The notes below the pieces were generated by a model, which had not been told where the DNA came from, did not search any database, and worked only from the letters and a program-made list of their open reading frames with translations. Source: JALZUV01 sp964654855 (GTDB taxonomy: Bacteria; Pseudomonadota; Alphaproteobacteria; Rickettsiales; JALZUV01). From it: 64,000 nt of DNA. The stretch is taken from positions 124,001 to 188,000 of the forward strand of contig CAZZJS010000004.1 of the NCBI GenBank assembly GCA_964654855.1. Reading direction: 5' to 3'. The translations under genes were made by a program, and so were the position numbers. Shown here piece by piece: positions 9,083 through 16,599 of this stretch; positions within the stretch are counted from its first letter, which is position 1; every line of letters begins with the position of its first letter.

Positions 9083-11002
9083 TTAGAACTTTAATGGTCG
9101 TGGGTCATCCGAGAACTTATTATAAATTGTTTTATCCACCTCATGCACATAACCCTCTGCACCCACCAAAGTGGCACGAATAAAGATGATAAGCTCACGC
9201 TTCGTATCCGTTTTATCAACTGACTTGAACAGATTACCTAACCACGGAACCGATGCCACACCAGGTACACCAGTGTCAGTGTTGGAAGAACCTTGTTCCA
9301 TTAATCCGCCAATAATCATCACCTGCCCACTCTTAAGCTTCAAAATAGAATCTAATTCACGGACTTCAACCACGGGAATCTCGTTAGTAATATTAACACC
9401 ACCCCCTTGACTCGCCAAGAAAGCCACTGCCGGATCGCTCACAAAATTCGTCACGCGAGAAAGAGTTGGGCGAACCATTAGGGTAATCTCTCCCGTATCC
9501 ACATTGATCGATGGTTGTAAAGTGAGGATAATCCCAATCGGTACGGTCTTTACTTCACTATCAACAGTCAGCAGTTCTTGGTTTGTAGCAGTCGTTGTAT
9601 CGGTTTCACGCTCTACATTAATTTCAAAATAAACAAAATTCTCTGCAAAGGTCAGTACCGCTTGCTGATTATTGATTGCATGCAGGCGCGGGCTTGAAAG
9701 CGTGCGCGTTGTTCCAAATCGTTCTACTAACTGAATAAAATCATTCAAGTCTGGACCAGCAGCACCATCCACATCACCACTGAGGCCACCAAATACCTTA
9801 TCTGATAAGGTTGCGGTAAATCCACCATTGGTAAAATCAACAGGGTTAAAGTTCGTCACCAATCCAATTTTATCGCTGATTGTCGACCACTCTACACCAC
9901 TTTGATAGCGGTCATCCAAAAATACTTCGATTATTTTTGCTTCAATCAAAACTTGCGCTGAAGCATTTGAACGGATTCGGCGGATAAACCGCTCAACCAA
10001 TTCGTGCTGCCGCTCTGAAGCGGAAACAGTCAAGATACCAGCCTGCTTGTTTAGCACATAAAACCCTCCACCTGGGAGCACCTCAGCACCTTCTGGAGCA
10101 TTGGTTGCTTGCGCATCTGCTTGGGGTTGTTGACCTAAATTTTGTTGTGGAGTTCCGGAAATAGCAACATCATCGCCTTGTACTGAGAAGAGGTTGACTG
10201 AGGCAACTTTTGAAGCGGGTGTATAGCTGAGTATCTGGCGAATACCTCCTTCGAGGGATTGCCAAAAATCACTTTCCGTTACCGAATTAATCGTTTGAGT
10301 GGAGCCGGTATTTAAGCCACCTTCGCCGCCGCCGGAAGAAAGAACGTTGGTGCTAATATTCACATCGCTTGTACTGCTACGCTGAATATTAAGGAAATCC
10401 ATCGGATAACTCTCAATATAAGGAAGATCACGCTCTATCCGCAGCACGCCCGCTTCCATCGTATAACGTAATGCCGCCATTGAGGCGATTCGGTCCACCA
10501 CCTGATTGAAAGGTTTATTATTCGCAATGAAGGAGATACCTCCTTGAATGCCGGCATCTAGTTCAATATCCACATCGGCCAATCGCGCGAGTTCTAGAAG
10601 CACATCCTTCAACGGCACATCGTCTGTCACCGCAATCGAAACGAGCTGCGTTTCAGAAATTCTTGGCGGCTTTGGGGCTGAAAGAATCTGCTTTAAATTT
10701 GGTAATGGTGGCGGAGGCGGAGGTAGAAGCTCTGCTTTATTGACCTTTTCGCGCTTCTCAGGACGAGCCATATGGCGATAGTCATCGCGGCTTAAATCGA
10801 GAGAGGCATCAATATGGTCGTGGTTCTCAGGGTCAAACTTTGCACGCAACTTATCGGTACACGCACTCAACAAGAGCACCCCCACAGCAGCAAAAGCAAC
10901 TAATCTAATGGAAGAATTTCCCACCAATGATACCATTTTATTATTATTCTTAGCACTTACTCTAACGCCTCTGCTGCCATCGCAGCAAGTAAAATCTCTC
11001 AT
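9083..11002 (-). CDS. MshL/PilQ-type outer-membrane secretin, lipoprotein
   Basis: Secretins form the outer-membrane channel of type IV pili and type II secretion. This 639-residue protein has a signal peptide ending in LLLSAC (lipobox), then a Pro-rich linker. A secretin/TonB N-terminal domain follows (about residues 115-200), an N1-like domain with VEAKIIEVFLDD-type sequence in the IEAKIIEVFL form (about 350), and the C-terminal secretin domain. The latter has VPWLGNLFKS and the family ending ELIIFIRATLV. The overall pattern is closest to MSHA-pilus MshL. The ATG at 11002 has a good AGGAAGG ribosome site overlapping the end of the peptidase gene; M23 (10936) is an alternative that shortens the signal peptide's N-region. 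Confidence 0.88.
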   Translation of the reverse strand: MRDFTCCDGSRGVRVSAKNNNKMVSLVGNSSIRLVAFAAVGVLLLSACTDKLRAKFDPENHDHIDASLDLSRDDYRHMARPEKREKVNKAELLPPPPPPLPNLKQILSAPKPPRISETQLVSIAVTDDVPLKDVLLELARLADVDIELDAGIQGGISFIANNKPFNQVVDRIASMAALRYTMEAGVLRIERDLPYIESYPMDFLNIQRSSTSDVNISTNVLSSGGGEGGLNTGSTQTINSVTESDFWQSLEGGIRQILSYTPASKVASVNLFSVQGDDVAISGTPQQNLGQQPQADAQATNAPEGAEVLPGGGFYVLNKQAGILTVSASERQHELVERFIRRIRSNASAQVLIEAKIIEVFLDDRYQSGVEWSTISDKIGLVTNFNPVDFTNGGFTATLSDKVFGGLSGDVDGAAGPDLNDFIQLVERFGTTRTLSSPRLHAINNQQAVLTFAENFVYFEINVERETDTTTATNQELLTVDSEVKTVPIGIILTLQPSINVDTGEITLMVRPTLSRVTNFVSDPAVAFLASQGGGVNITNEIPVVEVRELDSILKLKSGQVMIIGGLMEQGSSNTDTGVPGVASVPWLGNLFKSVDKTDTKRELIIFIRATLVGAEGYVHEVDKTIYNKFSDDPRPLKF

Positions 11003-11012
11003 TTCCTTCCTA

Positions 11013-11771
11013 TTACAGAATTCCTTTTAGCATATCCCAAAAAGGCTGAACTAATTTAGGCGAAACGACCAAAATAAAGAGGGAAATTGCCAATGCTGGG
11101 CCGAATGGGAAACGCGGATCTCTGGAGATAAATTTCCACAAAATCCCCGTCATCACACCTAGCACTCCGCTATAGAAGATAAAGACTGACAGCTGGTTTA
11201 AGGAGGCCAACCACACCCCTGCAACAAATAAAAACTTCACATCTCCAAAGCCTAAACCATGCACTCCCCGCAACCAGTAGTACCCATAATGCAACAGCAA
11301 GCCAATTCCTCCGGCTAAAGCGATGCAACCCAGAACGTCCATCATCGGAGTACCTAGCAACCAATGGTACGCAACCCCTAATGGAATAAGGAAAAGATGT
11401 ATTTCATCAGGGATGAGTTTCGTTTCTAGATCCGAAATAATCATCGTAAGAAGCGCTGCTGAAAAAAGCGCAATAATTGCCGCCTCTTCAGTCAGACCAT
11501 AATGCTCATAGGCAAAAAGAAACAATGCCGCACAAACAAGCTCAATCAAAGGATAGCGTATACTCACTTTTGTTTTGCAATGCCGACACTTTCCGCCTGC
11601 TAGCAACCATGAAAAGATAGGGATCAAATCAAGCCCTCTAAGCCCTGTTTTACAAGACGGGCAAAAAGAGCGCGGTGCTATAATTGATTGCTCCATCGGC
11701 AGCCGGTAGCTAGCCATCGTTATAAAGCTACCAAAGCATAAACCCACCAGAGCTACGAGTGCATAATCCAT
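11013..11771 (-). CDS. pilD: Prepilin peptidase / leader peptidase (A24 family)
   Basis: The enzyme cleaves the positively charged leader of type IV prepilins at the Gly/Phe site and methylates the new N-terminus. At 252 residues it shows the N-terminal GSFITMASYRLP segment and two zinc-binding CxxC pairs (CPSCKTG and CRHCKTK, residues about 38-75). The aspartate-protease motifs are ISDLETKLIPDE and GFGDVKFLF. It is a multi-pass membrane protein. It is the first gene of an apparent operon with the secretin (10-nt gap). The broken pseudopilin at 2.9-3.6 kb would be one possible substrate. Confidence 0.93.
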   Translation of the reverse strand: MDYALVALVGLCFGSFITMASYRLPMEQSIIAPRSFCPSCKTGLRGLDLIPIFSWLLAGGKCRHCKTKVSIRYPLIELVCAALFLFAYEHYGLTEEAAIIALFSAALLTMIISDLETKLIPDEIHLFLIPLGVAYHWLLGTPMMDVLGCIALAGGIGLLLHYGYYWLRGVHGLGFGDVKFLFVAGVWLASLNQLSVFIFYSGVLGVMTGILWKFISRDPRFPFGPALAISLFILVVSPKLVQPFWDMLKGIL

Positions 11772-11862
11772 AAAAATAACCTATCTTTTTCATCTTGTAG
11801 GTGACAGCTCCTTCACAATCCTGCTAGAAGGCAAAGTCTAAATTCTAAATTCTGGAGCATCC

Positions 11863-12306
11863 ATGCCACACACATCTGAAACGATCGCCATCGCCTCCGA
11901 CCATGCGGGAGTTGACCTGAAAGCGCACCTAATCAAAGAATTGAATGCCCTAGGATACAATCCAATTGACCTCGGAACGCATAGCACTGACTCGGTCGAT
12001 TATCCAGATTACGCCCATGCTGTAGCAGGTAAGATCACCTCTGGTGAAGCTAACCGTGGGGTCGTTATTTGTGGCAGCGGCATCGGCATTTCTATCGCAG
12101 CTAACCGCCATAAAAACATTCGAGCGGCTCTTTGTCATTCAGGACTAGAAGCAAAGCTTTCCCGTAAACATAATGATGCAAACGTGCTGGCTCTTGGTGC
12201 GCGCATTATTGGGCTCGAAAGCGCCAAAGACGCATTACGTACCTTCCTCAGCACAGAGTTTGAAGGCGGACGACACAAGAAACGTGTCGATAAAATAGAA
12301 GCTTAA
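11863..12306 (+). CDS. rpiB: Ribose-5-phosphate isomerase B
   Basis: The enzyme interconverts ribose-5-phosphate and ribulose-5-phosphate in the pentose phosphate pathway. The 147-residue protein has the RpiB/LacAB pattern: IASDHAGVDLK at the N-terminus, YPDYAHAV, and GVVICGSGIGISIAANRH containing the catalytic Cys. ARKHNDANV-type sequence follows, here as SRKHNDANVLALGARI. It is divergent from pilD. In many alphaproteobacteria glyA follows rpiB; here a small membrane protein follows instead. Confidence 0.94.
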   Translation: MPHTSETIAIASDHAGVDLKAHLIKELNALGYNPIDLGTHSTDSVDYPDYAHAVAGKITSGEANRGVVICGSGIGISIAANRHKNIRAALCHSGLEAKLSRKHNDANVLALGARIIGLESAKDALRTFLSTEFEGGRHKKRVDKIEA

Positions 12307-12351
12307 GCACTTCTTAACGAATTCGTCATAGTTTTATGCTAGGATCATCAT

Positions 12352-12582
12352 ATGGATATAAGTGCAGTTAAAAATCTTTCTACACGCAATAAAGCTTTTA
12401 TTGGCATTGCGGGAGTTTCTCTAGCCGGCTTTGGCCTAGGCTTTGGAGACTGTCTTTTTGATATTGATAAAGCAGATGCTTGCGTCGCTCATGCACAGGG
12501 CTGGATTGAGCCTTTCCAAAAAATTGGTGACCATTTAATCAAGTGGATCATTGCCATTTTTAAAGCCGCTTTTGCTGGTTAG
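12352..12582 (+). CDS. Small hypothetical protein with one or two hydrophobic segments
   Basis: I do not recognise this 76-residue protein. It has a Gly-rich hydrophobic stretch (about residues 15-30) and a second one at the C-terminus (about 60-74), separated by an acidic segment with two Cys. The start is supported by AGGATC about six bases upstream, and codon use looks like that of the neighbours. It lies between rpiB and an OmpW-like gene on the same strand. It may be a small membrane or secreted protein. Confidence 0.55.
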   Translation: MDISAVKNLSTRNKAFIGIAGVSLAGFGLGFGDCLFDIDKADACVAHAQGWIEPFQKIGDHLIKWIIAIFKAAFAG

Positions 12583-12635
12583 AAAACCCCTCAGATCTTT
12601 AAACTTCTTTAATAAATACTCCGTACACTAGGCTC

Positions 12636-13271
12636 ATGCTATTACGGTTACTCACCATTACTTCCTGCCTGCTCTATTTCACCCTAGTGGCTTGGGGGGC
12701 TCAAGCGTCTGAAGATTTTTCTTCTAAAAAAGGCGATACCGTCTTTCGCGGACGAGTGGTTGCCGTTGTGCCAGATGCTAGCGGGACTATCGTGCCTATT
12801 GGCGGTGAACCTCATATCACTACCGCTATCTTACCCGAACCAAGTGTGAGTTACTTTCTCACGGACAATATTGCCGTTGAAGGTATTTTCGGGATTATTC
12901 CGCATCGCGCTAAAGCGGTAAATACTGCTCTTGGCACTCGCGATGCAGGTTATATTTATGCCGTCGCGCCCACCGTTATGCTGCAATATCACAAACAAGT
13001 AACCGAGCGCGTAAAACCTTATGTCGGGATGGGCATGGCTTACGTCAAATATTTCGAAGATGATACGATCGATCAATTGCAGTATAAAGACGACATTGCC
13101 GCAATCGTTCAAGCGGGAGTGGATGTTGCGATCACCGATAAGCTTCATGCGAATGTGGATGTTAAAAAAGCGTGGGTCGATACAGAAGTAAAAATTAATC
13201 GTGGCGCTGGTAGTGCGAACGTAAGCTTTGACCCCACCATTTATGGCATCGGCTTAGGATATAAATTCTAG
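12636..13271 (+). CDS. ompW: OmpW-family outer-membrane beta-barrel protein
   Basis: The 211-residue protein has a signal peptide (about residues 1-24, ending in AQAS). The body fits the OmpW family: FRGRVVAVVPDASG, YFLTDNIAVEGIFG, PTVMLQYH and VKPYVGMGMAYVKYF. Alternating hydrophobic strands end in an aromatic C-terminal residue (GIGLGYKF), as needed for Bam-dependent insertion. OmpW proteins are small eight-stranded barrels tied to uptake of hydrophobic compounds and to stress. It is followed closely by uvrC, with no visible functional link. Confidence 0.88.
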   Translation: MLLRLLTITSCLLYFTLVAWGAQASEDFSSKKGDTVFRGRVVAVVPDASGTIVPIGGEPHITTAILPEPSVSYFLTDNIAVEGIFGIIPHRAKAVNTALGTRDAGYIYAVAPTVMLQYHKQVTERVKPYVGMGMAYVKYFEDDTIDQLQYKDDIAAIVQAGVDVAITDKLHANVDVKKAWVDTEVKINRGAGSANVSFDPTIYGIGLGYKF

Positions 13272-13308
13272 CATTGCTGTCCCTGCTCGCTTGGGCAATA
13301 CTACTCGC

Positions 13309-15105
13309 ATGGAAGCGGGCACTGAAACCATCAAACATTATGTGAAGACTCTCCCTCACGGGCCGGGTGTATATCGTATGATTGATGAGGGTGGGAAAAT
13401 TCTCTATGTCGGCAAAGCGCGTGATTTAAAGAGTCGTGTTACTAATTATACCTCGCTTGCAGGTAAAAATAACCGTCTCGCCAAAATGATCATACAAACC
13501 GCAAGCATGGAATTTGTTACCACGCGTAACGAGGCAGAGGCTTTATTGCTTGAAGCCAATCTCATCAAAAAACTGGGGCCTCGCTACAATATTTTACTGC
13601 GTGACGGCAAAACCTTTCCTTTCCTGCGAATGACCGCGCATGAATTTCCGCGAGTTTCCAAATATCGCGGAACCAAAGACGAAAAGGGCGACTATTTTGG
13701 CCCTTTCGCCTCTGCTGGTGACGTTGATAAAACCATCAAGCAGCTGCAGCGAGTTTTCCTACTTCGTCCTTGTACTGATAATATGTTTGAGAGCCGTACT
13801 CGCCCCTGCCTACAATATCAAATCAAACGCTGTTCAGCCCCTTGCGTGGATTATATTAGCAAAAATAATTACCACACCTTGCTAAAGCAAGCGAAGGACT
13901 TCTTACGCGGCAAAAGTCGTCACGTACAGGATAATTTACTGGCAGAAATGAATGCGGCCAGTGAAGCGATGGATTATGAGCAGGCTGCTAAATTACGCGA
14001 CCGCTTAAGAGCCCTTTCACAAATTCAACGCGAACAAGGCCTGTACTTCCCTCGTATTAATGATGCAGATGTGATTGCCATTGCCTGCCAAAAAGGAACC
14101 GCTTGCGTACAAGTCTTTTTCTTTCGTGAAGGTCAAAATTATGGCAACCAGCCGCATTTTCTTAAAATTCAAGACGGGCAAACTGAAGCGGAAATCTTAA
14201 ACGCTTTCTTACCGCAATTTTATCAACGCCGAACTCCCCCTAAGCAGCTCCTTTTAAGCCACTCGGTTGAAGAGAAGCTACTGCTAGAGGAGGCTCTCGC
14301 TACTAAAATACTGATACCTCAGCGAGGCGAGAAAGCAGACGCGATGAAACAGGTAGTGCAAAATGCCAAACAATCGCTCAAACGTCATCTCGATACACGC
14401 ATGAGTCAAACCGCTCATCTTGAAAAGCTCGCCGAGTTATTTGACCTTGATAACATTCCAGAACGGATCGAAGTTTACGATAATAGCCATATCTCGGGTA
14501 CTCATGCTGTTGGTGGAATGATTGTCGCAAGCGCGGATGGGTTTATCAAAAACCAATATCGTAAATTCACGATTAAAGAAGCCGCCACCGATGATGATTT
14601 TGGCATGATGCGCGAGGTGCTCTCTCGACGATTAAAACGATTGGGCGAAGAAGATACTCCTATTCCACTGCTTTTAATTGATGGAGGAAAAGGCCAACTC
14701 TCTGCCGTGCGTGAAGTGATGGAGGAACTTGGTGTTTGGGAACAGGTACCAGTCGTTGCCATCTCCAAAGGACCTGACCGCCATGCAGGACGGGAGAAGT
14801 TTCATGTGCCTGGCAAGCCAGAGTTTCAACTGCCTATTAATGACCCTACCCTACATTACCTCCAGCGCCTTCGTGACGAAGCCCATCGCTTTGCCATTGG
14901 TGCACATCGCAATAAACGCTCCTCTAGTTTAAAGAAATCAGAGCTCGACACGATTAAAGGCGTTGGCGCAAAACGTAAAAAAGCATTATTGCAGCATTTT
15001 GGTTCCGCCCGCGCAGTTAGCAATGCTAGTTTAGAAGAAATCTCAGCCGTGGAAGGCATTAACGCCAAAACTGCCCAAACCATTTGGCAGCAATTTCATG
15101 GTTAA
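13309..15105 (+). CDS. uvrC: Excinuclease ABC subunit C
   Basis: The protein makes the dual incision in nucleotide excision repair with UvrA and UvrB. From the ATG at 13309 it has 598 residues; a TTG at 13291 would add six. Domains in order: GIY-YIG nuclease (GPGVYRMIDEGGKILYVGKA, near residues 15-35), a Cys-containing region (CLQYQIKRCSAPC), the UVR motif (AMDYEQAAKLRDRL), and the C-terminal RNase H-like nuclease (VYDNSHISG and LLIDGGKGQL). A helix-hairpin-helix end follows (IKGVGAKRKKALLQHFGS). It is complete. Confidence 0.96.
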   Translation: MEAGTETIKHYVKTLPHGPGVYRMIDEGGKILYVGKARDLKSRVTNYTSLAGKNNRLAKMIIQTASMEFVTTRNEAEALLLEANLIKKLGPRYNILLRDGKTFPFLRMTAHEFPRVSKYRGTKDEKGDYFGPFASAGDVDKTIKQLQRVFLLRPCTDNMFESRTRPCLQYQIKRCSAPCVDYISKNNYHTLLKQAKDFLRGKSRHVQDNLLAEMNAASEAMDYEQAAKLRDRLRALSQIQREQGLYFPRINDADVIAIACQKGTACVQVFFFREGQNYGNQPHFLKIQDGQTEAEILNAFLPQFYQRRTPPKQLLLSHSVEEKLLLEEALATKILIPQRGEKADAMKQVVQNAKQSLKRHLDTRMSQTAHLEKLAELFDLDNIPERIEVYDNSHISGTHAVGGMIVASADGFIKNQYRKFTIKEAATDDDFGMMREVLSRRLKRLGEEDTPIPLLLIDGGKGQLSAVREVMEELGVWEQVPVVAISKGPDRHAGREKFHVPGKPEFQLPINDPTLHYLQRLRDEAHRFAIGAHRNKRSSSLKKSELDTIKGVGAKRKKALLQHFGSARAVSNASLEEISAVEGINAKTAQTIWQQFHG

Positions 15106-15106
15106 A

Positions 15107-16084
15107 TTATTTTTGCAAAAGTTGCTTATTAATCGCCGGCACTTGTTTCGATAACTCGCGTTTTCCGACAAACGGAATGAGTTTCTCTTTCAACGCATTA
15201 TTAAGAAATGTCGCCTGATTACCCGGATTAGTCGGATAAGATGTTGCCAGAATAAATTTTCCATGTTGCTGGGCGATACGAATAAGTCTTAAATCCCACT
15301 TCGTCCAATCGGCAATTTTATCATCATCAAACCATAAATCTTCGACGCCCATGCCATCAATCGCACGTAAATAATTTAAGTTTGGTGCATTTTTATTATT
15401 TTCCAGTCCGATTAATTCCACCGCATTTTGCGGGATGATTTTAAAGCTCGGATTTATTTGCTTGGTCGCATTAGAAATACGAATTACAAAATTCTCCATT
15501 TCCTGACGAAGCTGTTGTTTATTACTAGGATAAGCTGCGATGACAGACGGTTGCTGATAGCCATCAATAATGTCTAAATAAACACCATTAAATCCCATTT
15601 GTGCGATTATTTTTGCTTTGGAAATAATAATATTTTGCCAATTTTTATCCCAGAATTTTACTCGAAAATTTCCACGCCAATTTTTATTTTCATCTAGAAT
15701 AAAATCTGGATTATTTCTTCTCCAATTGGACTGCCAATAGGTTCGATAATTTTCCGCTTCACCAATACTCAAATAGGAAAAAACGGTTTTCCCTGTCTTT
15801 TTTAATTCATTCACTTGAGTAGAAGTTAATCTTGAATCATCGACGTCCACGACCATAATTTTCGCCGCATGCGAATGCGCTAACTGTGAGTAGCGAATCC
15901 CATTTAATGCATAGAGATAATTATAAATTTCATTTCCCTTTGTTACTTTGGCAAGAGGGGATTGTATGGCTTGTGGTTGAGTTTTTATAATTTCTGATTT
16001 TGTTGGTCGAGGTTTAGCACATCCCGTTAGCGACGGAGCAATCACTCCCAACATAGCGGCGATTAAAATGAGATATTTAATCAT
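15107..16084 (-). CDS. GH114/TM1410-like putative glycoside hydrolase lipoprotein
   Basis: The start at 16084 gives a clear lipoprotein signal ending in SLTGC. The body matches the TIM-barrel family related to endo-alpha-1,4-polygalactosaminidase and the TM1410/MJ1477 proteins: MVVDVDDSRLT, VFSYLSIGEAENYRTYW, VKFWDKNWQ and the catalytic-type FNGVYLDIIDGY. Members act on amino-sugar polymers or have unknown substrates. The mature protein is about 305 residues, probably on the periplasmic face of a membrane. The gene overlaps the end of the TlpA-like gene by 8 nt, so the two are coupled. It converges tightly on uvrC. Confidence 0.75.
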   Translation of the reverse strand: MIKYLILIAAMLGVIAPSLTGCAKPRPTKSEIIKTQPQAIQSPLAKVTKGNEIYNYLYALNGIRYSQLAHSHAAKIMVVDVDDSRLTSTQVNELKKTGKTVFSYLSIGEAENYRTYWQSNWRRNNPDFILDENKNWRGNFRVKFWDKNWQNIIISKAKIIAQMGFNGVYLDIIDGYQQPSVIAAYPSNKQQLRQEMENFVIRISNATKQINPSFKIIPQNAVELIGLENNKNAPNLNYLRAIDGMGVEDLWFDDDKIADWTKWDLRLIRIAQQHGKFILATSYPTNPGNQATFLNNALKEKLIPFVGKRELSKQVPAINKQLLQK

Positions 16085-16595
16085 TCTCCAATCTCTCCAA
16101 CCTTGGCAAAATTTCATTTTCAATATGTGCTTCTGTTAGAAGCCCTTGATGAATATACACGATTTTCTGTGTTGCATCCAGCAATAGCGTGGTGGGCACT
16201 CCGGTAATACCTAAATCCCAAATAAAGGTAAGCCCTTTATCAATGCCAATTTCAGTATAAGGATTGCCATATTTTTCTAGCCATTCTTTCAAATCTTCCG
16301 GCTTATCTTTAAAAGCGATTCCATAAACGGGTAGATGGCGACGTAGAGTCTGGAGCGCTGGAATTTCTTTAATACAAGGCGTACACCAGCTGGCAAATAA
16401 ATTGATAATTTTAGGGCCATCTGTTTCTAACGCCCATTTAGCTGTAGAGACTGTCCCACCATCTAATGCATTTAATTCCAAAGGTGGCATCGGGCGCTCT
16501 TGATAAACATCTAATGGTTCATCTGCTGAAATCACCAAATAAATTGTCGCTAAAATAACAACAATGAGTGAGCCCGCTCTGAACCATTTCCACAT
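16077..16595 (-). CDS. TlpA/ResA-like membrane-anchored thioredoxin
   Basis: The start at 16595 (MWKWF) was chosen because it lies just after the secA stop and begins a membrane anchor. The longer open frame would run backwards through secA. The 172-residue protein has one N-terminal helix (about 6-24) and a periplasmic thioredoxin domain with WCTPC (C71 and C74), GIAFKD and the cis-Pro region GVPTTLLLD. Such proteins reduce disulfides, commonly for cytochrome c maturation. No other cytochrome c assembly gene is adjacent. The secA stop is 4 nt upstream, so co-transcription is likely. Confidence 0.88.
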   Translation of the reverse strand: MWKWFRAGSLIVVILATIYLVISADEPLDVYQERPMPPLELNALDGGTVSTAKWALETDGPKIINLFASWCTPCIKEIPALQTLRRHLPVYGIAFKDKPEDLKEWLEKYGNPYTEIGIDKGLTFIWDLGITGVPTTLLLDATQKIVYIHQGLLTEAHIENEILPRLERLEND

Positions 16596-16599
16596 AATT

